DNA of 64,000 nucleotides from Volvariella volvacea V23 (lineage: Eukaryota; Basidiomycota; Agaricomycetes; Agaricales; Pluteaceae). The stretch spans positions 332,005 to 396,004 of the forward strand of contig KB722760.1 in assembly GCA_000349905.1 (NCBI GenBank), read 5' to 3'. Made by a program: the position numbers and the translations under genes. The notes beneath the pieces are model-generated. The model worked only from the letters and a program-made list of their open reading frames with translations, was not told the DNA's origin and searched no databases. Shown here piece by piece: positions 13,200 through 24,993 of the stretch. Every line of letters begins with the position of its first letter. Within the stretch, counting starts at the first letter, position 1.

Positions 13200-13763
13200 T
13201 TACCATGCAGGTGGCTTGCGCTTCCAAGCGGGTGGGGATGGGCCCTCTCGTTTCCAGTCGGGTATCCTCTCCGATTCAGCATCCTCCCTCTTCCAGGGAG
13301 GGGCTGCTCCCTTCGCTGACTCTCTCCAGGCTGGTGGCAGGGCCTCTCGCTTCCATGCCGGGGGTCCAGCTGCGGCAATGGACAAATCCTCGTCGCGCTT
13401 CCAAGGAGGTGGGGCTGCTGCCACATCGTCATCGCGCTTCCAAGCGGGCGGGCCCTTTGCGTCACGTTTCCAAGGAGGAGCGGGGACATTCTTGACGGGG
13501 ACGGCACGCTATAGCAGTAGAGGTGATGATACAATGAGCTATCGGAGATCATGAAAATCTCGAAGCGACTTACTTCAGCATAGACGTCGCGGGCTTGCTC
13601 AGCATTGCGGAGTTGCAATGACTCCGTGTCGGCCTAGTAAGGGATCCGAGTATAAGCGAACCTTCGCAGAGGGGTTACGTGGGGGACGTACAACAGGAGC
13701 AGCGGCAACGTGAGTTGCAGCGAGCACGGAGGCCAAGATCAAGGCAAGGAAGTTGGTGCGCAT
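13200..13763 (-). CDS. Secreted Kex2-type repeat peptide precursor with Trp-ended cores
   Basis: A 146-residue precursor. Exons on the minus strand are 13763-13692, 13633-13574 and 13508-13200; the introns (58 and 65 nt) have GTACGT and GTAAGT donors and are phase 0. Residues 1-22 form a clear signal peptide (MRTNFLALILASVLAATHVA, then AA). Exon 2 encodes a short charged pro-region. Exon 3 encodes nine short cores, each ending in Trp at 57, 67, 80, 96, 105, 116, 129, 139 and 146, almost all with Pro-Pro before it (PAPPW, GPPAW, APPPW, PPAW, IPDW). Seven are followed by Lys-Arg, one by a single Arg (106), and the last is the C-terminus. Six of the seven Lys-Arg sites are followed directly by Asp or Glu. 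This is the layout of precursors cleaved by a Kex2-like protease in the Golgi, as in alpha-factor-type pheromones, KEP proteins and some fungal RiPP precursors. The core is unfamiliar to me, so the function is open. Confidence 0.85.
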
Positions 13764-16700
13764 CACTTGAGAGATGTGCTAGTATACAGACTATACAGAG
13801 GGGTAATCGGGAGTGCGGAAAAAAGTGGGCGAATGAAGACCCTGTCTACGGATCGCATGCTGTACTTATAGTAGCGCAAATCGAAATCTCTAACCCAAGG
13901 TCGTAACAACAAAAATGTCTCCGGATAATTAGGGCGTACCTGATATCACAGGAGAAAAGCTGGGCATCCCCCCGTCACACTGTTTGTCACCTCTATTTTC
14001 TTTTTGGGTAGTGGGGTGGTGCGATATCCCCGTGTGGATAGAAGAAGCCATAGGGTGGCAGATTGCTTAGATCAAATTTGAATTAGGCAGAATTGTTGCA
14101 GCTGGGAGCCTGGTAAGAGAAGTCTACGCAGATTCCCCCTTCTTGATCCAGTCCGACCGTCGTTATCCTAGCTACAGTGTCCTCATCGGGCAGACACCTA
14201 CCGGCACCAAGGGATCCTAGCTGGCTAAGCCTGGCTTTCGTATCGCCGCTCTGGGCGCGGCTTGGCTTGCAAGCAACGGCAGACGATGGTGGCTCTCTCG
14301 AGTAATTGTCAAACAGCAGTCAACAGCACCACCATCGCGGTAAACAAGTTAGAATCGGAAGCCTAAGCATGTCTTGCTACCTCCTTCAGGCGTCGCAAGA
14401 TACACGAGGATAGTATGAAACATGCGGCCCCGATAACGTGAGTGGGACGCACATGACATTTCGTTTTCAGCACTGATGCCAACATTCAGGCATACCAAAA
14501 GCAAAAGTTTGGGGTATCACCAGAAATTCACCGGGCATGACACATTCGCTCGGGCTTACGCACAACGTGCGTACTACCGTTGAAATTGAGGCATCTTGTC
14601 ATTTGACCAGTGGGCCATTCTCAGTCGTAGACCGACACTAGTGATGGCGTCACCGATCATGATGGGGTTGCATTCCTTCAACCCCATTGTTTTCTCCTTC
14701 ATCTACCAAACCCTGGCTTGTGACTCCGGAAATCTATTTCCGGCTGTTCCAAAGAAAAACTACAATAAGATGACAACGATTCTGCATCGACGCTTTCTCT
14801 GAATAAGGGTAACTATGCGACGTTTCCATGAGCCGCCAGTTGAGTAGGTCCACTACCAAATACCGCCTTTGGCCAGAACTATTGTCCAAAGTTGAACACA
14901 TCGAATCCCCGTCGGTTTCCGTCGATACTCCATAGCAATTCTTTATTGTCTGTCAAGCACCGAGGCGCAGTCTCTTAGCTGCGATGGAACTAGAATTGCC
15001 AACCTGTAGATGATGGCCGACTGACCTTCTTGATTGTGTCGAGGTTGCTTTCATATCTAATATCGAGATTGCATGCTAATAATTGCGACCCATGACAGGC
15101 AGAAGCAAGGCGGTGATCAACGTCATTGGGAGCCTGAGTTGGGCCTCGAGGACCTGAGCCCATTTCTGTCCACCGAATCAGACCGAGATATTGCAAATTC
15201 TCGTTTACCATGGCAAGCATGAATCCACCGCACTGCCACTATCCTGTCATCCTTCCATCGTATCACTTAGCGCCGGAGCACAGCACTGAATCCGCCTGTC
15301 GCTTCTATGACAAATACTACCTCTCACCAAGGTGCACCTGCATCGGGCTTCACCTTGGCTTTGGAAGAAAAGCTTTTGTGTGGGTCCGGATCTTCCCACC
15401 CAAGTAAATCTCACCTTCACCCATAGTTGCTACATACGCCTCATACCTTCACCAGCCTAATGTAGGAAGTCGATTCGTTCTATCCCTTATCCTGGTGGAT
15501 GTATTGGTCTCCTGGACACTTGGAAATCTGTGTCACCCACTCAAGGTGCATGTCAAGTGGGTCGCATAGTTGTGCTTGGCCAGTCAGCCCATCATGGAAC
15601 GTTCACTCAAGAAAGACGAGCCTCTGCTGACGAAGATGCTTTCCATCCCTTCCCCGTGGACAATCATAGCTACTAATTTTGATCAAGAGTAAATGGGGTT
15701 ATATTCTTTTGTACCCAGTGACCTGAGCACCCTCGACCTCAATTGCAGCCGAGGACATACCGAATGGCATGGTACAGATTCTGTAATGTCGCGTGCGCAC
15801 TGCGTAGCATGAGGACGTATGGGCGACTTTTGAATTCAAGTGATTCCTCAGAGTCCCTGGGGGCTGTCAAAGCTGGGGAATAGGGAGGAAATTGACGGCT
15901 TCGCTGGGTAAGTGATTGCCAAATCAAAGTTTTAGGCAGGCTGAGCCCCGAAATGTATCTCACATTGTACTCGTGGTTGGTATCACCGTAGGCAACATCT
16001 TCCCGTTGATGCGCCATGCTTATCACCACATCGGCAGGTCAATATGTGAAAGGGATATCATTGGCTGCTTTCTGTTCTAAAACTTTCATCAAGGAAAGGT
16101 AATACATTTTCCTTGATATTGAATGGGAGGGGTCAGGTTCGAGCTTCACCTGGGTTAGTAAGCTGTGCTTTTAACTGTAACATTACGGACACCAGACACA
16201 TATCAAGTTATTTCAGTATCAAAGGGACATATTGAATGGGGAATAAAGGCAGTTCAGCTCGGGCATTCTTCTACCCAAGAACCTTGGCCGACAATCTTGT
16301 GTTCAATGACAAGATACTGCGCAAATCGATATTACCGGTTCCACATACCTAACCCACGTAAAACTCCTAGGACAGTTAATGATCACTTGGTAGAAATCCA
16401 ACGAGCGATTGCCCCGGTGCCGATGGCGGTGCGGAAAGCGTAATGCACAACTTCATAGCTTCGTAAGCCATACTCGTCTACGTGACTTCGAGTGCCTTGG
16501 CCTTTCGCTGACCGGTTCTTCGTGATAGAGACGAGGGACTGGCACATTCCCGAGGACCTCTCGATACCCCGGTGCCCAGGAAATGTCTACCAGCTGTCCC
16601 GTTGCAACCACTTACATGTTCATTTTCCGTTGCCCTAGTCACAACTGGTTGGTCTTCTTTTGCGCACCTCACCTTCTGCGCAACAACCCGGTCGTACCAT

Positions 16701-18519
16701 GCCACCTCAGTCCTAATAGACCTGTTAAACTGCCAGGTACGGAGTCATATGAAAGTTAAAGCGCCACCGCAATAAGTCTAGAAGCTTATTCGTAACTTGA
16801 ATGTGATTAGGAAAGTCGTCGATATGCTCGCCCTCTATCACTTGGCCTTCGGGGTTGTCATCGTCTCGGTTCTACGCTTCCTGCAGTCATTACAATTACT
16901 CGCGTTCCTGATTAACCACACAATACCTGCCTATCGGTGCCTCGGAATAACGTTTTTCACCTGCTGTCGCTACACTCTCGATTAGAGGTAATAAGCAGAC
17001 GCTTCTATCGCACCCACCTTATCGCAACGGATGGCTGGCTCCGCGTGCGTTTTTTTCCATTCAATGAGTGATGTCAATGCCCGCGACGGACCAAGAAAGA
17101 AGCTCAATGCTCTCATCCGAGCTGTTCGACTTGGGGGGCTTTCGCTACGCATAGCGAGCGCACCGCGTACCTCGCTGGTGTTTTGACAAGGTGTCAGCAC
17201 GTCAAGCGACGGTCAGGAACACCTTTTCCGAGAATTTGCTAAGTAGATCGCAATCATTGCTGACGACGTGGTGCACCGGCGTCCCGTTGACACCTCGCGT
17301 CAATGAGATGTCTATGACCAATGTAGCAATTAAGCGTCCGGAATAGCAAGCACCGGACGGGTTGGTAGGGGTTGCCAGAATCGACAATGTCCAATGGGCC
17401 GGAGGTGGCTACCCCTTATCCTCGGAGTTACGAGTGGCTCCAGGGCAACCTCGAACTGACAAATTTGTATCTTATGCGGTAGCTCCGATGTCGATGACGA
17501 CGAGACGGAGGAGACGGTGATAACTTATAAAGTTCAAGGAGCTTTGAGAAGGTAGGAGGCGATCAGGTACACCGAAAGGAGGCGTATAAGGTGATTGCAA
17601 AAATGTTCAAGTATTGGAGTTATTGGCCTGCCAGGTTGAGATTATGCGTCGTTATGGCCATGGGTTTAGATGAGTGTTCTGGTTCCTATACTCAGTTTTT
17701 TCGAGTTTCTAGGAGAGCTAGCCTCCGGTAAGTAAGGCGATTCCAAGAGAAGCAAGCTGGCTCTAGACTGGGATATTTCGCTCCAAATAGTGTGTCTGTC
17801 GGTCTTTTCCCACAGTAGACACGAACACGGAACTCACAGTGCCATTGGCAGCGACGGCGACCACGATTAATTGCTCCCGCTCTATCGACTAGTTGACTTG
17901 TCTTAAATTTCCTCATTCAGCTCCGTCGCTATCGAGACTCTGGAGTAGTTTCACAGTTTCATTCCTACGCACGATGTTACCACGATCATTTCGGAGAAGC
18001 AACATTCCGCACACTGTTTATAGGGAGTTTCATGCCTGCCTTGATCGTGAGTGGCTCCACTTCTCTATCTTCGACGAGTTCTGTTCCTGGCCGAGTGCTG
18101 TATTAACCCGAGGAAGAAGGGAAGGAACTTGTTTAATGAACTAATACCTCTCAAGGGAAGGACAAGAGATGTGGAAGACTAGAAAGGAAGTTGCATTACT
18201 GGTCTCCCATTTTAGATGGCGGATTGGGTGACCGTTCTGGGTTGTAGTGTTGGCACGCAACGGCAAGCCTGATGATTTACTGCGCGCGTGCATGTCTGCC
18301 TGTCAGTATTAATATGCAGTGACTTCTACACTAGTCAAGTGAATAGCGCTCCAATAGGATGTCCTTCTTGTTCTCAACTCTTTCCTCTCTCAATGGCGAC
18401 ATTATATGCTCTTCTGATTGCTCTGAACTTAGAGTAGGTCAACAGGCAACGGTGGTACGGTGGCCGCCCCGATGGTATTAGAAGCTAGTACAGTACAATT
18501 ATACGGGATGAAATATTCG
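13764..18519. other. Gene-poor stretch upstream of the repeat-peptide gene
   Basis: Apart from the probable promoter of the peptide gene, nothing here could be supported as a gene. Open frames of 60-96 codons occur on both strands (for example 15739-16029 minus, 16165-16443 plus, 16982-17200 minus), without domains or conserved splice structure. Confidence 0.4.
13861..13870 (-). promoter_or_regulatory. TATA-like element of the repeat-peptide gene
   Basis: On the minus strand the sequence reads CTATAAGTAC, about 100 bases upstream of the start codon at 13763, a plausible spacing for a core promoter in a highly expressed small secreted protein. Assigned from position and sequence only. Confidence 0.4.
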
Positions 18520-20597
18520 TTAACAAGGTCCTATATTGACAATAGGACCCTCCAAATCCTCAGAAGTATCTGTGCCGTCCGAAAATATCCCCCGAATTTC
18601 ACAAAACTTATCATACAGCACCTCTCCTTGCCACCGTCTTTTCCTATATGTGCTCAAGGCCGTCTCCAGGGTGTCCTTGACTTGCGGTACATTCATCAAT
18701 GTAAAGCATGCATAGACCAAAGTATGGACGTCTTCAATAAGTTTGGGATGTCCTAGGGAAATGTATTCAGAGCCAATTCGCTCGAGTATGATCGCCGCAA
18801 TATTTGCAAATGCGATGGGTATATTATCCTGCAGCCAAAAATTGACGATCGTCAGTCGACAATGTTTCGTAGGCAAAACTTGAAACCAAGCTACCAACGT
18901 TTTCTGGAGGAGCATTGGTAGTGTCCCCTTCCATATCGCTCGTGCTCAAACCCGCGAGAGCCTGATAGACGTTCGGCCACGCCTTCCGCATCAGTACAGC
19001 CTCAGATTCGTCGGCCCTGTCAAAACACTTTACGATCAACTTTCTCGTTATTTGTGGGTTGTCAAGCGCGAACCCAGGGGGCAACGTTGGGGGCGAATAG
19101 GCACGAAATACCGCCAAATCCTCTGCGCTTGGTAATTTGTTTGGGTTCAACGGCACTCCATCTGATTCCGCGCTTGCGAGGTAAGCGTAGATCGCCATGG
19201 CTTTCTGAGCGACTTTGCTAGTCTGATGCAAGAACAACGTGGTACAGCGATTGAACCACAGTTCGTCCCAGCACTTTGATTTGGGGATGTCGACAGGGTT
19301 CATGTGGCTCAAGGCCGTCTCGATTGCGCGTAACAGCACTACGACCCTCCTATCTATATCTTCTCCTACGTCGTCCAAGAGCTCGTCGAGGATGTTGCCT
19401 ATTGAAGGAGCGTACAACTCCATAAATTCGGACGAGAGCGTGAGCAAGGTCGCATCGTCGAGTACGGAGCCATCCAAAAGACCTGGAAAAGACTCGGCAA
19501 TCTTTTCCACCTCACCGTCCTCGTCCACAGCATCGGCTACAAATCGAAATGCTTGCAGTAGGCTGTCACTGTTCTGGAATTTTTCTTCAGCCACGGACAG
19601 GCGCAGGCGCGAGTACGGACGAGCGTTCGAATATCCGAGGTGCTTGAGGAGGAGAGTAAAAAGGGAGAAGAAATAAATCAGCCATTGAGAGAAGGGAGTG
19701 CGATAGGGAAAGTTGTATACGAAGAAGGGGGTGAATGAGGCAATGAAATAGAGAAGAGTTCCAATCACTACCATAGCCAAAATGTGCTTTGCTAGCGGCT
19801 GGTACAAGCACCACACGAAGAGGATTAAACCACCAAGGAAAAAGATCAAGGTGACCTCGATAAGACCGGGAATGACATTGGCGATGCTAGATATACGCCA
19901 TTCGACTAGGCCTGCGAACAGGTAAGCGCGAAGCTGTCTGCGTGAGTGAGGTGATCGAAAGCGGGATATTGATCGTTTATATGACCTGGCCGATTGGTGA
20001 AGAAGGGCGCCGAGCAGAGCAGTCGTCAAACTAAAAATTAAGCTCATAAACCATAACCAGTTCATCCAGATCGTGATTGCTGGAGGTTGAAATTGGTCGG
20101 GTTGTAGAGGGGTATAGGCAGGAACGATGTCACTGCCACTATGCAGAGCAACTATCTGGGCTGATATCGTGGTCATGATATCGGAGAGTATGCGCTCAGG
20201 TTCAGGTTGCAAGCCTTTATAGCTCTCGAGTATAAACGACGTAATGACCGCGGGAAATAAACTTGACTAAAGGCAGTTCATTGGTCTGGTTTCATGGATA
20301 AAGCGACACTGTGCTCACAAAAACAAGAACACTATTCGCTGCTTTTGTCCATTCCTTGATTAATTCTTGATCCTCCTTTTCTACTTGCCTCCCATGAAGT
20401 CCCCAAAACTTTTTAGATGTGCGTTTCTTTTTAATATTTTGCTTAGCTGATAATGCGTATTATTCATCCGTAACATCTTCTCCAGTAAGCTAACACTCAC
20501 AAGGCTCACGACATGGCGATGCAAGTCGTTTTTCATTGTGTGTGTGCTGGGCCTCGACATCGAAGCTGATGTTGATGTCGCGGTCGTCCATCTTCAT
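18520..20597 (-). CDS. DUF6535-family integral membrane protein, 633 residues
   Basis: Exons are 20597-20501, 20446-20319, 20266-18899 and 18828-18520; the introns are 52-70 nt and the reading phases close. The conserved domain begins in exon 2 (KKFWGLHG, then ELIKEWTKAANSVLVF). A phase-0 intron precedes SSLFPAVITSFILESYKGL. A first membrane segment follows near residues 141-165 (WMNWLWFMSLIFSLTTALLG), then a charged loop and two or three more hydrophobic segments (VIPGLIEVTLIFFLGG; AMVVIGTLLYFIASFTPFFV, then YNFPYRTP). This pattern is diagnostic of DUF6535. The C-terminal half is soluble and probably helical. The last intron (18829-18898) has an unusual GTTGGT donor; if retained, a stop follows after 25 codons. 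The molecular role of the family is unknown. It lies in tandem with the next copy upstream on the same strand. Confidence 0.85.
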
Positions 20598-21452
20598 CTA
20601 TGTATTTCCCTGGATCAGCAGAGGTCGCCTTTAAATACCGTCTGCCACGTGCCCTGTGCGATTTCAGGTACAGTGAGTTACAATTTTATGATTAAAAAGA
20701 ACACAAACCTTTACGCTAGCAAACTATTAAGTTAGCTACGAGTTCTCTTGTACTGTCTATAGACCGCACCCTCAATTCATCGCTATTGTTCTGCTCTTGC
20801 TTCATAAAAATCGACGCATTTTGTCGAGCGTGCTGAGATACTTCAGCCTTCGCCGAGCAGGTCTGGGGTGTCTGCTATGGTGGTGGACGTAGCAGCCTAG
20901 CCACTACTGGACCGCTAGTTCTGGAGGGAATTGATCACGTGCCCGTCCATCGGCTAAGCTCGACTAAACTCGAGCTCAGCCCGGCCTAACACTTCAAGTT
21001 GAAGCCTTAAAGCTCTGAGGGTTCTATTTTCAATCACTTTTGATCGTCTCTATCAAAGCAAGGAAGATGCGTGCTTACCGGTACAATTATCTCACCCTCA
21101 CAACAAAACCGCTGATTCGACATATACAGGTACGCACATCGGTACTAGTAGACGTTTTCCTTCCGCAATAGTGCCCTATGACTCATAACACTTGTTGCGA
21201 GGCTACAGAGGCAGGCATGTGGTGCAGTTGCACTATGGGATGCTCTAAACCTTGGTGATTATGACCACTGGACAGACAAACCCGTGAAATCCTATATACA
21301 TCATTAGTACAGCGATATCATCTACAGTCCCCAAAATCCGGTACAACGAGGGAGACCTGATGTACGTGATTCGAACAAGACGACATGCAATCCGAATTAA
21401 GAAGGTAACAATGAACATAAACCCGATTTTATGCCTCAGGCCTGACATCAAG
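20598..21452. other. Intergenic region between two tandem DUF6535 genes
   Basis: No gene seen. It must contain the promoter of the 18520-20597 gene and the 3' end of the next gene upstream. A GC-rich, partly palindromic stretch (gctcgactaaactcgagctcagcccggcc) lies near 20957-20985. Confidence 0.4.
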
Positions 21453-23474
21453 CTAAACGGGGTCCCCTGACGCCTGAGGGGAAGCTGTCTGCACATACTC
21501 ACGGAACTCCCTTTTTACTTCCTCACTCAAAGTTCCCCTGTACGAATTCAGAGCATCCACCAGTTCTTGCTGCGCCTTCGAGTCAGTTATATGCTTGAGA
21601 GCAAAGCATCCTCGAATCACTTTCTGAATGTCGTCGAGAAGTTCTGGATATAGCTCGACTTGGCCAGTTTGTCCATGATAGCGCGGTTTCGACTTCAAGG
21701 TGAGCTGGTTAACCAGAGCTGCTGCCGCCTTCGTGAATGCATTAGAGGCTGTATGTTGCTGCTGTGGAGTGAGGGTTTTAGTAGCCGGGCTTAAGGTGTC
21801 AATTGTGCCCCTATTGCTGTTGCTCAAGCCAGCAAAAGCCATGTAGACTTTTGGCCACGCTCCTCGGATATATTTCGCTTGATTTCCATCGGTTCTGTTA
21901 AAGCAGTCTACAATCATCTCCCAAGATATCTCGGGTGCGTCGGGAGTTGATCCAGAGGGCGGTGTAGGGGGTAGATACTTTCGAATGAGCATGACGTCCT
22001 CCGTAGTTGGCAATTTACCCGAGCCAGATCCCGTTCCTTCCGCTCCAAGTTCTGCGTTGATTATGAGTGCGTAAATAGCCATCGCCTCTTGTGCCACGTT
22101 AGGAGACCTGTGCGAGAAGAGTGCACGGCAGCGCACAAGCCATTGTCCGGAATTGGGTATGCCTTCCGTCAAACTCAAAATGTATCGCTTTTCCGTGTGA
22201 CTGAGGGCAGACGAGACTGCTCGCAAAAGCTTTCTTATCCTAGTATCTTCCTTCTCCGAGAGGGTATGAAGTAGTCGGCCAACTGAGGGGGTATAACATG
22301 AGATGAAGAGACGAGCGCTCTTTGAACGACTCTGCGGGGGTAGTCTGGAATCACCTAAAACGCTAGGAACGCATTCTGCAATTTGTTCTATTAGCCCTTC
22401 CGTGTCTAGATGTGGGGCAAGGAACCTGAAGGCCTCGTATAAGTCGACATCTGTATTCCTGCGTGCCGTTTCCTTGAGCTTTTCCGCGTTCCGTTCGGCA
22501 AAAGACGAGTATTGCGGAAGCGCTGGCCTGTGACTTGGAGAGCGGGTAGATATCGAGGAAGAATGGAACGATAATTTGAAGAAGGCGGTAAAATGGGGTA
22601 AGAAGAGCACCAAGCGTGACAAAGCCGTTCGATAAGGAAAATCGCAAGTAAAAAGAGGAGCAAATGAAATAAGCAAATATATGCCGGTTGGTACCCCCAC
22701 AATAGAGACAAGTCCTATTGCGATGGCTTGATACACGTCCCAGATGAAGAGGAAGAGGCCAGCAAGGAAAAGAATCAGAGTGATCTCGATGAAAGTGGGA
22801 ATAAAAGCGACAATTTCTGGCATTCTCCATGTACGCCGTAGTCTAGGGAAAACATATGTGCGGACTTCTCCACGGACCTGTGGCGCCTTATAGTCAGAGA
22901 GAGTCGAGTTGTAAGCCCTAGTTGACTCGTGTAGAAGGGCGCCAAAAAGAGCCGTCATCAGACTGAAGGCTAAGCTCGAGAGCCACAAGCCATTTACCCA
23001 TACCATGATTAAGCGTGGACGAAATTGATCAGAATCAGGGGGTACATAGGCAGGGGCGACGATGCTGCTGTTTTGTAGAGCGGCTAATTGCCCTGACATT
23101 GTGATCAAAATATCGGCGAGTCTTTGGTTGGAGTCGGGCTGTAGGCTCCTATAACTCTCGATGATGAATGATGTCGTGACTGCTGAGAACAAACTAGACT
23201 GGAAAATGTCATACCAGTCGTGGCTTGTAAAGATAAAAAGAGTGCTTACAAAAATTAAAACGTTATCCGCTATCTTTGTCCATCTCTCGATTAGCTCCTT
23301 TTCCTCCTTCTGGACCCCTTCTTCGAATAGACTCTGAATTGTTTCAAATGCGTCACGGTATGGTGTTCTGTCGCCAACGTGGTCTATGTCTAATAAAGTA
23401 TATTAGCTCTCTATGTTCCCTGTTCTAGAGGAACCGTAGTACTCACAGAGGTGCTTTTCGGGATCAGGTGCCAT
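21453..23474 (-). CDS. DUF6535-family integral membrane protein, 637 residues
   Basis: Exons are 23474-23447, 23389-23250 and 23198-21453, with introns of 57 and 51 nt. The start gives MAPDPEKHLY. The domain opens with KELIERWTKIADNVLIF, followed by the family-specific phase-0 intron and SSLFSAVTTSFIIESYRSLQ. Membrane segments include VWVNGLWLSSLAFSLMTALF and a pair around FIEITLILFLAGLFLFIW and IYLLISFAPLFTC, ending in DFPYRTALS. The soluble C-terminal half continues without the last intron present in the other copies. Compared with its neighbours it has a longer N-terminal linker and a different short first exon, so the paralogs diverge most at their extreme N-termini. Function unknown; probably a membrane protein of a family expanded in Agaricomycetes. 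Confidence 0.85.
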
Positions 23475-24177
23475 TTCTGAGAGGTTGGTATTTATTGCGA
23501 CCAGCGCAGGAAGCGCAAGACTTGCGGCCTTATGTACTGTGGATTATGGGGACAGCATCACATATGCACCTTGACGTGATAGGGTACATCACAAGTGTGG
23601 TAACCTGCTGGTGCTCATTCGGTTGCGGATGACAAGTGCAATGGAGGATCCTCGAATAGCTCTGATGGAGCATATCACGAGGGTAGGGTTGTCCCAGAGC
23701 AGGCGTGCAAGGTGATCAAACAAACTCGGGGCTGGGTTGATAGTTGAGCTGTGTTTGCACTACGATTAGTCTGGATGGCAGCAGCATGGTGGGTGCTGTG
23801 GGCGTTCCTTCTAGAACTACACTGCGACGTCTTGAGGCTGTATTAGTCGCTTCGCACTAGCTTTGATATGAGTGGATAGTCACAGCTATTCTCGCTGCGT
23901 GTACATACTACCTTGCTCGAGCACACAACCCCAACCCATACGAAGTATTGAATAACTCCTCCATTAAGGAATTAAGCCTACACGTGCACTGTCAATGCAT
24001 TTTCAGCCTCACGAGTCGTCATCAAATGTGTCCAGTAGTCACTACACCTCGAGACCAGACCACCTGTCAATATAGCGATGCAACACGTGTTCATGCCCCG
24101 TTCCATCTCTCACTCCTACTATCATCATCGCTAACACTTCAAACTCACCCAAAGCGCCTTTCTCTACTGCTACCTCG
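23475..24177. other. Intergenic region between divergent genes
   Basis: No gene seen. It lies between the starts of a minus-strand DUF6535 gene and a plus-strand small protein gene and must carry both promoters. Confidence 0.4.
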
Positions 24178-24993
24178 ATGTCGTTCATTATGAAGCCTTT
24201 GAGACGTTTGTCTTTGCGTCCTTGGAGAACGCCACAATCCAGACGCAATTCGATGGATCAGCCACAGGTCTATGCTCACTCTAGCAAGAACGTGCAGCTC
24301 AGTGCCCCCAACTCCTCAGATGAGGATGCCATGCTGGTCTATCTTGTCTCTGACCCAATACCCGATGGTGTGGAAGTTGGGTCTGTGAAATTTACAATAA
24401 GGAGTCATGACCAAGGTTGGGGTGGTGACCGTGGGCTCTCTGGTACGAATTTCTCTCGGCTCTTAATATGGTAAATCCCGCCTCATCCTGAATCGTGGTT
24501 AGCACCGTATGAGGGATCTTGGACTTGGTTTAGTGCGGTTGCAATTTCGGAAAGCGAAGCAAAGAGTATACGAAACCCTGCAAAAGTCAGGGACCTTTGC
24601 ACGAGGGCTGTATTAGTTCAACGTAACAAGCGCGCAGATTCAACAAAGCTAACCCACGTAGTATCTTGGAAAAGGGGTAAGACCCAACTTCATAATGTAG
24701 ACGAAGATGGTAAAGGGGATGGTCACGGGTTCGTAGAGAGCCTTGAACCCCGTAATAAAATTGCACTTATCGCTTTCGCTCGGGTAAGTGACGGATTATA
24801 AGTCGTCATTTAATACTGAAGTGCCTGGCTCTAGCACTCTGGTTGGACGAATTATGTCCACGAAGCTAGTATTGAGATCGAATACTCCACCCCTGAAGCT
24901 GCACCTCCTCAGAACCCCGCTCCCCAACAGGCTCCTGATACTCAAAATTCCCCTCAAGGTGATACCCTTACTCGGGAGCTTTCACCTATCTAG
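24178..24993 (+). CDS. Small beta-sandwich-type protein, copy 1 (234 residues)
   Basis: Exons are 24178-24442, 24503-24783 and 24835-24993, with introns of 60 and 51 nt; phases close exactly. A basic N-terminus leads into a domain with the landmarks AMLVYLVSDPIPDGVEVGSV, SHDQGWGGDRG, SWTWFSAVAIS, QRNKRADSTK, VDEDGKGDGHGFVESL, IALIAFARHSGWTNYV and ASIEIEY. I recognise this DQGW ... SWTWF ... GW.N pattern from a lineage-restricted fungal domain found alone or at the front of larger proteins, but I cannot attach a database name or function. The tail (about 35 residues) is Pro/Gln-rich. No signal peptide or membrane segment is seen. A close paralog lies at 28684-29395, so the pair brackets the secreted propeller gene. 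Confidence 0.75.

Noticed and set aside
13171..13554. Plus-strand frame with repeated RFQAGG/RFQGG units, looking like a repeat protein
   Set aside because: It is the antisense shadow of the minus-strand Trp-Lys-Arg repeats. It has no signal peptide or splice structure, and the minus strand has a signal peptide and consistent introns.
7734..18519. tRNA, rRNA or CRISPR-like structures in the gene-poor region
   Set aside because: No paired A/B box spacing, rRNA core sequence or regularly spaced repeats were found by eye; the B-box-like ggttcgag near 16137 lacks a partner.
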